This document shows positions 17,335 to 25,625 of a DNA stretch of 39,793 nt, piece after piece (the first letter of the stretch is position 1; every line of letters starts with the position of its first letter). Below the pieces are notes generated by a model that saw only the letters and a program-made list of their open reading frames with translations, searched no databases and had not been told where the DNA came from. The position numbers and the translations under genes are program-made. The DNA comes from Marinospirillum sp. (GTDB lineage: Bacteria > Pseudomonadota > Gammaproteobacteria > Pseudomonadales > Halomonadaceae), in the NCBI RefSeq assembly GCF_014859565.1, contig NZ_JACUUA010000014.1, positions 1-39,793 of the forward strand. Direction: 5' to 3'.

Positions 17335-17373
17335 AACGGGCGACTTTTGTAATCCAGAGGTCGCCCGTTTTTT
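17335..17373. terminator. Bidirectional Rho-independent terminator between trpS and corC-like gene
   Basis: AACGGGCGAC (17335-17344) pairs perfectly with GTCGCCCGTT (17360-17369), with T6 immediately after. The opposite strand has AAAAGT-type bases near the stem, so it may serve the convergent gene as well. Confidence 0.85.
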
Positions 17374-18671
17374 CAGGATTTTCGACGCAGCAGTTTTTTA
17401 CGCTTTTTGCTGGTGTCTTCCCAGCAACGCACAGCCTTGATGAGGTTTTCTTTCACTTCCAGGGTTTCGATGCGGTAACTACCAAAAGCCACACAGATAT
17501 TGCCATCAGGAATGGATTCCAGATGTTCAAGAATTAGTCCATTCAGGGTTTTGGGGCCGTGAGTGGGTAATTCCCATTCCAGCTGTTTGTTGATTTCCCG
17601 GATGGTGGCGCTGGCATCAATCAGCCAGGAGCCATCTTGCTGTGGCTGAATGTCATCCTGATGCTGGGGCACATCAGTGGTGAATTCACCCACAATTTCT
17701 TCCAGTATATCTTCCAAGGTGACCAGTCCCTGCACATCACCGTATTCATCCACTACTATACCTATACGGCGTTTTTCCTTCTGGAAATTCAGCAGTTGGG
17801 TTTGCAGCGGAGTGGATTCGGGAATGAAGTAGGGTTCCCGAGTTTCCTGAATCAACATGCCTTTACTCGGTTTTTCGGAGGCAATCAGGCGCAGGGCACC
17901 GCGTAGGTGCAGGATGCCAATAACATTGTTGATGTCGCCCTTGTATACCGGGATGCGAGTGTGCTGCGAATGGCGCAACAACTCCAGAATGGTGTCCATA
18001 TCCTGTTCAAGATCGATGCCGGTGACTTCCTGGCGTGGAATCATGATGTCATCCACAGTGATCTTTTCCATATCCAGAATTGACAGCAACATAGCCTGGT
18101 GGCGGCTGGGAATCAGGTTGCCGGCCTCATTCACTACGGTGCGTAACTCTTCTGATGTTAGATTGTCCTGCTTGTGTTCGTCAGGTCGTGCACCCAGCAG
18201 TCGCAGTATGAAGTTACTAAATAGGTTAACAATCCATACCAGCGGATAAAGCAGTTTGAGCAGTGGTGTTAAAGCAAAAGACGCGGGTCGGGCAAACTGT
18301 TCTGGGTGAAGTGCCGCCAGGGTTTTAGGGGTCACTTCAGCAAAAATCAGCACCACAATGGTCAGTGCAAAAGTTGCTGCAAGTGGCCCCAGGCTTTCGC
18401 CAAGAAAATGGATGGCGATAACCGTGGCAATGGCGGCAGCAAAGTTATTAACAAAGTTATTGCCGATCAGAATGACACCCAACAGCCGATCCGGGCGTTT
18501 CAGCAGATTACTGATACGAATGGCGGCTTTGTCACCCTGCTTGGCCTTGTGGCTGAGGCGGTAGCGGTTGATCGACATCATGCCGGTTTCAGAGCCGGAG
18601 AAGAATGCGGAGCAGGCAATTAAAAGTGCCAGTATTCCCAGTAGCAGCCCAAGGGGGAATTCAGCGTTCAA
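17373..18671 (-). CDS. CorC/CNNM-type transporter with CBS domains (YfjD-like)
   Basis: The 432-residue protein has an N-terminal DUF21/CNNM membrane domain with about four segments (residues 5-160, including SAFFSGSETGMMSINRYRL, GNNFVNNFAAA and FAEVTPKTLAA). Two CBS domains follow, about 200-325 (DIMIPRQEVTGID; VVDEYGDVQGLVTLEDILEEIVGE), then a CorC_HlyC domain to the end. The family is implicated in Mg2+/Co2+ efflux or homeostasis at the inner membrane. The only usable start is TTG at 18671, with GAGGT upstream; an in-frame stop lies just before it. It directly follows ypjD on the same strand, the usual gene order beside ffh. Confidence 0.9.
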   Translation of the reverse strand: MNAEFPLGLLLGILALLIACSAFFSGSETGMMSINRYRLSHKAKQGDKAAIRISNLLKRPDRLLGVILIGNNFVNNFAAAIATVIAIHFLGESLGPLAATFALTIVVLIFAEVTPKTLAALHPEQFARPASFALTPLLKLLYPLVWIVNLFSNFILRLLGARPDEHKQDNLTSEELRTVVNEAGNLIPSRHQAMLLSILDMEKITVDDIMIPRQEVTGIDLEQDMDTILELLRHSQHTRIPVYKGDINNVIGILHLRGALRLIASEKPSKGMLIQETREPYFIPESTPLQTQLLNFQKEKRRIGIVVDEYGDVQGLVTLEDILEEIVGEFTTDVPQHQDDIQPQQDGSWLIDASATIREINKQLEWELPTHGPKTLNGLILEHLESIPDGNICVAFGSYRIETLEVKENLIKAVRCWEDTSKKRKKLLRRKS

Positions 18672-18683
18672 GCGGTGTTTACC

Positions 18684-19502
18684 TCATCCGAGAATAAATT
18701 GAAGAACAAATTTGCTGCCAAAATAGGCCAGTAACAATAACAGGCTGCCGCCCAGAGTCCAGCGTACAGCCGTCATGCCCCGCCAACCAAAACGCCAGTG
18801 TCCGACCAGTAATAGGCCAAACGTCAGCCAGGCGGCCAGTGACAGCACACTTTTGTGGGCTAGTCCCGGTGCAAACAGGCTGTCAAAAAAGATAAAACCA
18901 CTGATTATGCCGAGTGTCAGCAGAATCTGACCGGCCAGCAGCAGATCAAACAAGAGTCTTTCCATGGTCTGCAGGGGTGGTAACACCGCTATCAGCCCTT
19001 GCAGGTGACGGTGTTTTAGCTGGCGGTTCTGTATTGCCAGCAAAACAGCTTGTACACTGGCCAGCGCAAAAAGGCTGTAGGCTGACAGTGAGGCAATAAT
19101 ATGCAGAAACAGACCATCTTCACTGCGTGGTTTGGCTGTGTGGCCACCGGAGAGCTGGGTCAGCAGTAAAAAAATGGCGGCTAGTGGGAAGAGTGCAGCA
19201 GCAAGATTTAATGTGGGGTGGCGTAGGCTGGCGAATAGAATAAAAGTACAAATCAGCCAGTTGACCAACGAAGCGGCTTCCAGAAAACCCAGGTTAAAAT
19301 CCTGTGGCAGGCCAAGGTGGCCATACAGGGCAATACCGTGAGTTATCAAGGCACCCAGCCCCAGCAGCTGTACCAGTAAAGTCTTTTCTGGAGCTTTGCG
19401 AGCCAGCTTCAGCCAGACCCTGGATGCTCCAGCCAGATAAAAAGCAATGGCAAGTAAGGTAAAAGGAAGAAGGGCGACCATGCTGGGGTTCTGAGGCTCC
19501 AT
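18684..19502 (-). CDS. ypjD: YpjD-like CcmC/CcsA-family inner membrane protein
   Basis: The ~272-residue protein has eight predicted hydrophobic segments and belongs to the cytochrome c assembly (CcmC/CcsA-like) superfamily. The conserved core GLFLHIIASLSAYSLFALASVQA near residues 130-153 includes the His and the aromatic positions used for haem handling in relatives, and a second His lies in PGLAHKSVLSLAAW. Its own function is not settled in the literature I know. Start choice is uncertain: ATG 19502, ATG 19481 (MVALLP) or ATG 19547. It lies upstream of the corC-like gene and diverges from ffh, a very common order in gammaproteobacteria. Confidence 0.85.
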   Translation of the reverse strand: MEPQNPSMVALLPFTLLAIAFYLAGASRVWLKLARKAPEKTLLVQLLGLGALITHGIALYGHLGLPQDFNLGFLEAASLVNWLICTFILFASLRHPTLNLAAALFPLAAIFLLLTQLSGGHTAKPRSEDGLFLHIIASLSAYSLFALASVQAVLLAIQNRQLKHRHLQGLIAVLPPLQTMERLLFDLLLAGQILLTLGIISGFIFFDSLFAPGLAHKSVLSLAAWLTFGLLLVGHWRFGWRGMTAVRWTLGGSLLLLLAYFGSKFVLQFILG

Positions 19503-19569
19503 AAAGAATAATCTGCCTATCCTAGCCGATTCCTCTGACTTTGGCATCCATTCCGGGTGCTTCTTGGTC

Positions 19570-19575
19570 TATAAT
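19570..19575 (+). promoter_or_regulatory. Likely -10 box of ffh
   Basis: A consensus TATAAT lies 34 bases before the ffh ATG in the divergent ypjD/ffh gap. No good -35 element is found at 16-18 bases; the nearest TTGGCA is too far at 23 bases. Confidence 0.5.
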
Positions 19576-19603
19576 CGGCGCAAATGCTTAGTGAGGGCAA
19601 GAC

Positions 19604-21001
19604 ATGTTTGAAAGTTTAAGTGATCGCCTGTCGCAGACACTGCGCAGTATTTCCGGTAATGCCAGACTGACGGAAGACAACATCAAGGACACCCTGCGGG
19701 AAGTACGCATGGCGTTGCTGGAGGCGGATGTTGCCTTGCCGGTGGTGAAAACCTTTATTGATCAGGTGCGTGAGCGTGCTGTTGGTCAGGAAGTATCCAA
19801 GGCGCTGCAGCCGGGTCAGCAGTTCCTGAAAATAGTAAATGAAGTGCTGACTGAGACTATGGGTTCGTCCCACGCTGGTCTGGAGCTGAAAGGTGAACCT
19901 GCCGCCGTGCTGATGGCCGGTCTGCAGGGTGCAGGTAAAACCACTACAGTTGCCAAGTTGGCGCGTCACCTGCGTGAGCGAGAAAAGAAAAAAGTGCTGG
20001 TGGTGTCGGTGGATGTGTATCGCCCCGCCGCTATGGAGCAGCTGAAGACTCTGGCGGCAGAAGTGGGTGTGGATTGTTTTCCTTCTACGCCAGATCAAAA
20101 ACCGGCTGCCATCATTGAGGCCGCTCTGCGCGAAGCCAAAATCAAGTTTTATGATGTGATGCTGGTGGACACCGCCGGTCGACTGCATGTTGATGAAGGC
20201 ATGATGGCTGAGATCAAGGCAATTCATGCTCAGTTAAAGCCTTGTGAAACCCTGTTTGTGGTGGATGCCATGACGGGTCAGGATGCGGCCAACACAGCCA
20301 AGGCATTTAATGAAGCCTTGCCGTTGACGGGTGTGGTGCTGACCAAGGCGGATGGTGATGCCCGTGGTGGTGCGGCGCTGTCGGTACGCCAGGTGACCGG
20401 CAAACCAATTAAGTACATCGGTATGGGTGAAAAAACCGATGCGCTGGAACCCTTCCATCCTGAGCGTATTGCTTCCCGGATTCTGGGTATGGGTGATTTG
20501 CTTTCTCTGATTGAGGAAGCTGAGCGCACCATGGACAAGGACAAAGCCGCCAAACTGGCCAGCAAGGTCAAAAAAGGCAAGGGTTTTGATCTGGAAGATT
20601 TCCGTGAGCAGCTGCAGCAGATGAAAAAAATGGGCGGCATGTCCAATATGCTGGAGAAACTTCCCGGTATGGGAGGTCTGGCTAAAATTGCCGAGCAGCA
20701 AGGGCCGATGAAAGAGTTTGGCAAAATGGAAGCCATCATCAACTCCATGACCCCCTGGGAGCGACAAAAGCCGGAACTGTTAAATGGATCACGCAAACGT
20801 CGCATTTGTGAAGGCTCCGGCACCCAGCTGCAGGATCTGAATCGTCTGATCAAACAGCATAAACAAATGCAGAAGATGATGAAAAAAATGACCAACAAGG
20901 GTGCCGTTGCCAACATGATGCGCGGTATGCAGGGGCAGATGCCACCCGGTATGGGTGGGATGGGTGGCCTCGGTGGTGGTGGTTTTCCTCCGCGCTTTTG
21001 A
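19604..21001 (+). CDS. ffh: Signal recognition particle protein Ffh (SRP54)
   Basis: The 465-residue protein has an N domain (1-~85), a GTPase G domain with G1 GLQGAGKTTTVAKLA near 105-119, DTAGRLHVD near 190 and TKADGDARGGAALS near 248, and a Met-rich M domain (~300-430) with the RNA-binding helix segment GSRKRRICEGSGT. It ends in a Gly/Met/Pro-rich tail (GMGGMGGLGGGG). With 4.5S RNA it delivers nascent membrane proteins to FtsY. The length is normal and all motifs are intact. The 278-base gap to rpsP suggests separate control of the ribosomal operon. Confidence 0.97.
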   Translation: MFESLSDRLSQTLRSISGNARLTEDNIKDTLREVRMALLEADVALPVVKTFIDQVRERAVGQEVSKALQPGQQFLKIVNEVLTETMGSSHAGLELKGEPAAVLMAGLQGAGKTTTVAKLARHLREREKKKVLVVSVDVYRPAAMEQLKTLAAEVGVDCFPSTPDQKPAAIIEAALREAKIKFYDVMLVDTAGRLHVDEGMMAEIKAIHAQLKPCETLFVVDAMTGQDAANTAKAFNEALPLTGVVLTKADGDARGGAALSVRQVTGKPIKYIGMGEKTDALEPFHPERIASRILGMGDLLSLIEEAERTMDKDKAAKLASKVKKGKGFDLEDFREQLQQMKKMGGMSNMLEKLPGMGGLAKIAEQQGPMKEFGKMEAIINSMTPWERQKPELLNGSRKRRICEGSGTQLQDLNRLIKQHKQMQKMMKKMTNKGAVANMMRGMQGQMPPGMGGMGGLGGGGFPPRF

Positions 21002-21279
21002 AAAAAGCAGTGCTGCCGCTTGCGTTTGTCCGGCGGCACTCTACAATAGCGCAACCCTGAAGACTCAGGGATTATTTAGCAGTCTACTCGGGTCAAGCCT
21101 TCCCAAGGCTGAAGTTATCCATTAGAATACTTCGCCTTTCGGGTGCCTTGCCTTTTGAGCAGTGTTTTATGTGCTTGGGTGGCTTTACCCGGATAGGGTG
21201 ATATCCCTGGTCGCAAATTTCTTGCAGCAGCAGAGCTGTTCTGTGCTGTATTCCGGATACTTTAAAGGAAAGACTTGCA
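21002..21279 (+). other. ffh-rpsP intergenic region with several hairpins (possible leader)
   Basis: This 278-bp stretch has no credible gene. It holds a GC-rich dyad AGTGCTGCCG/CGGCGGCACT (21009-21018/21031-21040), a perfect CCCTGA-AGAC-TCAGGG hairpin (21055-21070) followed by an AT-rich run that may end ffh transcription, and AGCCTT-CCC-AAGGCT near 21096-21110. The remainder may be the 5' leader of rpsP, which begins after AAAGGAAAG. I could not place a confident promoter. Confidence 0.45.
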
Positions 21280-21528
21280 ATGGTAACCATTCGTCTGGCT
21301 CGTGGCGGTGCAAAAAAGCGCCCCTTCTATCACGTCAACGTGACTGACTCTCGCAATGCGCGTGATGGTCGTTACATCGAGCGTCTGGGTTTCTTCAACC
21401 CTGTTGCTCAAGGTAATGCTGAGCGTCTGCGCATTGATTCTGACCGCCTGCAGCACTGGGTTTCTCAGGGTGCACAGCTGTCTGATCGTGTAGCAAAACT
21501 GGTTAAAGAAGCTGCCAAACAGCAGTAA
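21280..21528 (+). CDS. rpsP: Ribosomal protein bS16
   Basis: The 82-residue basic protein is bS16 of the 30S subunit: it begins [19 protein letters not shown] and contains [16 protein letters not shown] and [19 protein letters not shown], all diagnostic. A strong AAGGAAAG ribosome site precedes it. It heads the conserved rpsP-rimM-trmD-rplS operon. Confidence 0.98.
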   Translation: MVTIRLARGGAKKRPFYHVNVTDSRNARDGRYIERLGFFNPVAQGNAERLRIDSDRLQHWVSQGAQLSDRVAKLVKEAAKQQ

Positions 21529-21580
21529 TTGCTGTGGTAGTCCTGATGTTTCTTTTCGCACATGAGTGAGGCTGATGCAC

Positions 21581-22138
21581 ATGAGCGGAAGTTCAGGAAA
21601 TCAGTTGGTAACTAATAATGACACTGATGAAATTGTGCTGGGTCGAATTACCAGCATCTTTGGTGTTAAGGGTTGGGTGAAGGTTTATTCCTACACCGAC
21701 CCAATGGAAAACCTGCTGGACTACCCCGAGTGGCACTTGCTGCATCAGGGTGAACGCAAGGTAATCCGTAAGCTGGATGGTCGCAGACACGGTAAAGGTT
21801 TGATTGCCAGGCTTGATGGCATCAACACCCCCGAAGAAGCTCGGCTACTGTCCGGGGCTGAAATCAGGCTGAGTCGGTCAAAATTGCCTGACCTGCCGCA
21901 GGGTGAATACTACTGGAGCCAGCTGGTTGGTCTTAAAGTGATCAATTTGCAAGGCCAGGTATTTGGACAGGTAGATTACCTGCTGGATACCGGAGCCAAT
22001 GACGTGCTGGTGATAAAACCCTGTGAAGGTAGCCTGGATAAGCAAGAACGGCTGGTGCCCTGGTTGATCCCTGATGTGATCCGTCAGGTTGATCTTGAAG
22101 CTGCTCAGATCGATGTGGACTGGGATGCAGACTTCTGA
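21581..22138 (+). CDS. rimM: Ribosome maturation factor RimM
   Basis: The 185-residue protein binds uS19 and helps mature the 30S head. The N-terminal RimM barrel has [25 protein letters not shown] and the C-terminal PRC-barrel has [19 protein letters not shown], then [11 protein letters not shown] and [11 protein letters not shown] chose ATG 21581 because GAGG lies 9 bases upstream; ATG 21575 is an alternative. The trmD start lies inside its 3' end. It sits in the standard place between rpsP and trmD. Confidence 0.94.
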   Translation: MSGSSGNQLVTNNDTDEIVLGRITSIFGVKGWVKVYSYTDPMENLLDYPEWHLLHQGERKVIRKLDGRRHGKGLIARLDGINTPEEARLLSGAEIRLSRSKLPDLPQGEYYWSQLVGLKVINLQGQVFGQVDYLLDTGANDVLVIKPCEGSLDKQERLVPWLIPDVIRQVDLEAAQIDVDWDADF

Positions 22139-22952
22139 AACAGATCGGCATCAGCAAGTGACGAACACAGAGTCGCGCAGAGTGTGGTTTGGTGTTGTAT
22201 CTCTGTTCCCGGAGATGTTCAGCGCCATCACCGAGCAAGGTGTACTTGCCCGTGGCATGAAACAAGGGTTACTGGAATTTGAATTCTGGAACCCGCGTGA
22301 TTATGCAACGGATCGGCATCGCACTGTGGATGATCGCCCTTATGGCGGTGGTCCCGGAATGTTGATGAAAGTGGAGCCTCTGCGTGCAGCCATTCAGGCG
22401 GCAAAAGCAGCAGCCGGACCTGAAGCCAGAGTGATCTATCTTTCGCCGCAGGGGCGTAAGCTGGATCAAGCTGGTGTGGAAGAACTGGCGTGCCGCAACA
22501 AGCATATTCTTGTTGCAGGGCGTTATGAAGGAATTGATGAGCGCTTGGTGGCCTCTGAAATCGATGAGGAATGGTCTATAGGTGACTATGTCCTCAGCGG
22601 TGGTGAGCTGGCAGCCATGACACTGATTGATGCTGTGTCACGTCTGGTGCCCGGTGTGCTTGGGCACCAAGCCTCTGCAGAAGAGGACTCTTTTGCCTCA
22701 GGTTTGCTGGATTGTCCGCACTACACGCGGCCTGAGGTGATAGACGGGCAAGGTGTTCCCGGGGTGCTGTTGAGCGGCAACCACGAAGCAATACGTCGAT
22801 GGCGTCTGAAGCAGGCGCTGGGTCGAACCTGGCTGCGACGACCTGACTTGCTGGCCGGGCGTCAGCTCAATCAGGAGCAGCAGGATTTATTGGCAGAATT
22901 TATCCGCGAATACGATGCCCCGCTTACCAGGGCGCAAGTCGAGCGGCCTTAG
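22125..22952 (+). CDS. trmD: tRNA (guanine-N1)-methyltransferase TrmD
   Basis: The protein methylates G37 of tRNAs with a CCN/CGG/CUN anticodon using AdoMet. Family motifs are clear: [41 protein letters not shown], the trefoil-knot binding segment [16 protein letters not shown], and PHYTRPEV. I start it at ATG 22125, overlapping rimM by 14 bases; this gives 275 residues with a short N-terminal extension before VWFGVV. GTG 22182 would give a more compact family-like start. Translational coupling to rimM is likely. The C-terminal part has the usual [20 protein letters not shown]. Confidence 0.94.
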   Translation: MQTSETDRHQQVTNTESRRVWFGVVSLFPEMFSAITEQGVLARGMKQGLLEFEFWNPRDYATDRHRTVDDRPYGGGPGMLMKVEPLRAAIQAAKAAAGPEARVIYLSPQGRKLDQAGVEELACRNKHILVAGRYEGIDERLVASEIDEEWSIGDYVLSGGELAAMTLIDAVSRLVPGVLGHQASAEEDSFASGLLDCPHYTRPEVIDGQGVPGVLLSGNHEAIRRWRLKQALGRTWLRRPDLLAGRQLNQEQQDLLAEFIREYDAPLTRAQVERP

Positions 22953-22969
22953 TCTAGGAGCGAGCAGCA

Positions 22970-23326
22970 ATGAGCAATAAAAACTTGATTATCCAGGCTC
23001 TTGAAGCCGAACAAATGAACAAAGAAGTCCCCTCTTTTGCACCTGGTGACACTGTTGTTGTCCAGGTTAAAGTAAAAGAAGGCAACCGCGAGCGTCTGCA
23101 GGCTTATGAAGGTGTGGTGATTGGCAAGCGTAATCGCGGCCTGAACTCTGCTTTCACTGTTCGCAAGATTTCCAGCGGCGTTGGTGTTGAGCGTACTTTC
23201 CAGGTTTACAGCCCGCTGGTTGACTCTATCCTTGTCAAACGTCGCGGTGACGTGCGTCAGGCCAAGATTTACTACCTGCGCGAGCGTTCCGGTAAGTCTG
23301 CACGTATCAAGGAAAAACTGGTCTGA
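22970..23326 (+). CDS. rplS: Ribosomal protein bL19
   Basis: The 118-residue protein is bL19 of the 50S subunit, at the 30S-50S interface. It has the diagnostic [52 protein letters not shown] and [28 protein letters not shown] ribosome site precedes the ATG. It is the last gene of the operon, ending at a strong terminator about 50 bases later. Confidence 0.98.
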   Translation: MSNKNLIIQALEAEQMNKEVPSFAPGDTVVVQVKVKEGNRERLQAYEGVVIGKRNRGLNSAFTVRKISSGVGVERTFQVYSPLVDSILVKRRGDVRQAKIYYLRERSGKSARIKEKLV

Positions 23327-23375
23327 TATGTTCTTTTGTCTGCTTTCCGGCAGCAAAGAATATGCAACAGTAAAA

Positions 23376-23405
23376 AACGGGCGCCTTCGGGTGCCCGTTT
23401 TTATT
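23376..23405 (+). terminator. Rho-independent terminator of rpsP-rimM-trmD-rplS
   Basis: AACGGGCGCC (23376-23385), a UUC(G) tetraloop-type turn and GGTGCCCGTT (23390-23399) form a 10-bp stem with one G-T wobble, followed by TTTATTTT. A-rich bases precede the stem. Confidence 0.92.
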
Positions 23406-23504
23406 TTGTAGATCCATTGGCATGGTGTTTTGCAGGTTGCAAAGGCATACTGAACGGCTTATTTGCCTGATCCCTGTGATCACGATCCAGTTATGGAGAG
23501 GCGT

Positions 23505-24230
23505 ATGTATAACAAGGTGATCAAATTTTCTTTGCTGTTACTGCTGCTGGTTATTGCTCCGGTGGTTGTAGCGGATAAACTTAATCAGTTGCAACAGAGT
23601 CTGCAGAAACTGAATCCCGGTATTCAAATTGTTGAGCTGAAACCAACTCCTGTGAGTGGATTTAACGAGGTGCTGCTGAATACCGGTGATCTGCTGTATA
23701 TCAGTGACAGTGGTGAGTACCTGTTTGCCGGTAATCTACTGGCTTTGACTGACTCAGGTCTACAGGATCTGACTGAGCAATCCAGAACCCTTCGCCGTGG
23801 TCAGATGATTCAGCAACTGCCAGCATCGGAGCAGGTGGTGTTTCCAGCAATCGATGAAACACGCGCGGTTGTACAGGTTTTCACTGACATCACCTGCCCT
23901 TATTGTGTGCGTCTGCATGAGCAGGTTCCAGAGCTGAACCGTCAGGGTGTAGAAATTCGTTATCTGGCTTTTCCACGTCAGGGTGTAGCTGGAGAAGGTT
24001 ATCGGCAACTGGTTAATGTTTGGTGTGCAGACAATACCCGTCAGGCGATGAATGATGCCAAGGCAGGTAAACGTGTACCGGCACGCCAGTGTGACAACCC
24101 CGTACAAGCCCAGTATGATCTTGCACGCAGTCTTGGTATTCAGGGAACCCCGGCAATCATTTTACCGAGTGGACGCCTGATACCCGGTTTTATTCCGGCA
24201 GATCGGCTCATCAATGAACTGGGACTCTGA
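23505..24230 (+). CDS. dsbC: Periplasmic disulfide isomerase DsbC
   Basis: The 241-residue protein has a signal peptide at about 1-23 (basic N-terminus, Leu-rich core, cleavage after VVA). A DsbC dimerisation domain follows at about 24-85 (GDLLYISDSGEYLFAG) and then a thioredoxin fold. The active site is CPYC (Cys131, Cys134) in FTDITCPYCVRLH, with cis-Pro in IQGTPAI. A second Cys pair (WCADN, RQCDN) matches the structural disulfide of E. coli DsbC. I chose ATG 23505 because GGAGAGG lies just upstream; ATG 23493 is less likely. It reshuffles wrong disulfides in the periplasm. It precedes hom-thrC, as in Pseudomonas. Confidence 0.93.
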   Translation: MYNKVIKFSLLLLLLVIAPVVVADKLNQLQQSLQKLNPGIQIVELKPTPVSGFNEVLLNTGDLLYISDSGEYLFAGNLLALTDSGLQDLTEQSRTLRRGQMIQQLPASEQVVFPAIDETRAVVQVFTDITCPYCVRLHEQVPELNRQGVEIRYLAFPRQGVAGEGYRQLVNVWCADNTRQAMNDAKAGKRVPARQCDNPVQAQYDLARSLGIQGTPAIILPSGRLIPGFIPADRLINELGL

Positions 24231-24300
24231 GCTACTGCTCTAAAGTTGCCCAAATGCATAACCCAATTTTCAGTGACATGAATAAACGAAGGAGACAATC

Positions 24301-25605
24301 TTGAAGCCTGTAAAAGTGGCCATCTGTGGTCTGGGAACTGTTGGCGGTGGTGTGTTTAATGTGCTGCTGCGTAATGCCAGCGAAATTGCCCGTCGTGCAG
24401 GTCGTCCTATTGTTGTGGAACAGGTTGCTAGCCGTAGCCCGAACCCCTCCTGTGATACCTCCAGTGTTTATGTCTCGCAGGAAATTCTGGATGTCACTGA
24501 AAATCCCGAAATTGATGTGGTGGTAGAGCTGGTTGGTGGTTATGACGCTGCGTTTGAGCTGGTGATGCGCTCAATTAAAGCAGGCAAACACGTGGTTACC
24601 GCCAACAAGGCTTTGATTGCCGTTCATGGCAACGAAATTTTTCAGGCTGCCCGTGAAGCCGGTGTGGTGGTGGCATTTGAAGCGGCAGTAGCCGGTGGTA
24701 TCCCGATCATCAAGTCGATCCGTGAAGGCCTGACAGCCAACAAAATTCACTGGGTGGCCGGTATCATCAACGGCACGGGCAACTACATTCTGACTAATAT
24801 GCAACAGGCCGGGCGCACCTTTGAAGACGTGCTGGCTGAGGCTCAGGAACTGGGTTATGCCGAAGCTGATCCTACCTTTGATGTGGAAGGCATAGATGCC
24901 GCCCACAAGCTGACCATTCTTTCCGCCATTGCATTTGGGGTGCCACTCAGTTTTGACAAGGTCTACACCGAAGGCATCAGCCGGATTGATATTGTTGACA
25001 TCCGCCAGGCTGATGCACTGGGTTATGTCATCAAACATCTGGGCATTACCCGTCGCACGGATAATGGTCTGGAGTTGCGAGTGCACCCGACGCTGATTCC
25101 CAAAGAGCGCTTGCTGGCCAATGTCCATGGCGTAAAAAACGCGGTGATGGTTTACGGTGATGCGGTGGGTCCGACCCTCTATTACGGCGCCGGTGCCGGT
25201 GCTGAACCGACTGCCTCATCAGTGATTGCCGATCTGGTGGATGTGGCGCGTGCCATGGGTTCTGATCAGGAATCCCGTGTTCCTTATCTGGCCTTTGCTG
25301 AACAGGCGGATGATCTGCCGGTATTGCCCATGGAAGAAATCGAAACCGCCTACTATCTACGTCTGTTGGCGGTGGATCGTCCCGGTGTACTGGCACGGGT
25401 TGCCACAATTCTGAGTGATCAGGGTATCAGTATTGAAGCCATCATCCAGAAGGACTCCACCGAAGGTGAGCTGGTACCGATTATTCTGCTGACTCATAGA
25501 ACCCGCGAAGCCGCCATGAATGAAGTGATTCGTCAGCTGGAATCCCTGGCTGATATCGCCGGTGGTGTGATGCGTATCCGTGTAGAAAGCCTTAACGATC
25601 AATAA
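24301..25605 (+). CDS. hom: Homoserine dehydrogenase with ACT domain
   Basis: The 434-residue monofunctional enzyme reduces aspartate semialdehyde to homoserine with NAD(P)H. The N-terminal Rossmann motif is GLGTVGGGVFNVL, the catalytic region has AAVAGGIPIIKSIREGL and IINGTGNYILTNM, followed by GYAEADPTFDVEGIDAAHK. A C-terminal ACT domain (about 350-425, LLAVDRPGVLARVATIL) suggests threonine feedback control. The start is TTG at 24301 with a strong AAGGAG site upstream; the protein begins KPVKVAICGLG like other gammaproteobacterial Hom. It is followed by thrC after 20 bases, so both are probably co-transcribed. Confidence 0.96.
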   Translation: MKPVKVAICGLGTVGGGVFNVLLRNASEIARRAGRPIVVEQVASRSPNPSCDTSSVYVSQEILDVTENPEIDVVVELVGGYDAAFELVMRSIKAGKHVVTANKALIAVHGNEIFQAAREAGVVVAFEAAVAGGIPIIKSIREGLTANKIHWVAGIINGTGNYILTNMQQAGRTFEDVLAEAQELGYAEADPTFDVEGIDAAHKLTILSAIAFGVPLSFDKVYTEGISRIDIVDIRQADALGYVIKHLGITRRTDNGLELRVHPTLIPKERLLANVHGVKNAVMVYGDAVGPTLYYGAGAGAEPTASSVIADLVDVARAMGSDQESRVPYLAFAEQADDLPVLPMEEIETAYYLRLLAVDRPGVLARVATILSDQGISIEAIIQKDSTEGELVPIILLTHRTREAAMNEVIRQLESLADIAGGVMRIRVESLNDQ

Positions 25606-25625
25606 TTAACAGCGAGATAACAGCC

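Noticed and set aside
20278..21054. Minus-strand frame of 258 codons over ffh with a Pro/Ile-rich composition
   Set aside because: It is the reverse shadow of the Met- and Gly-rich M domain of Ffh.
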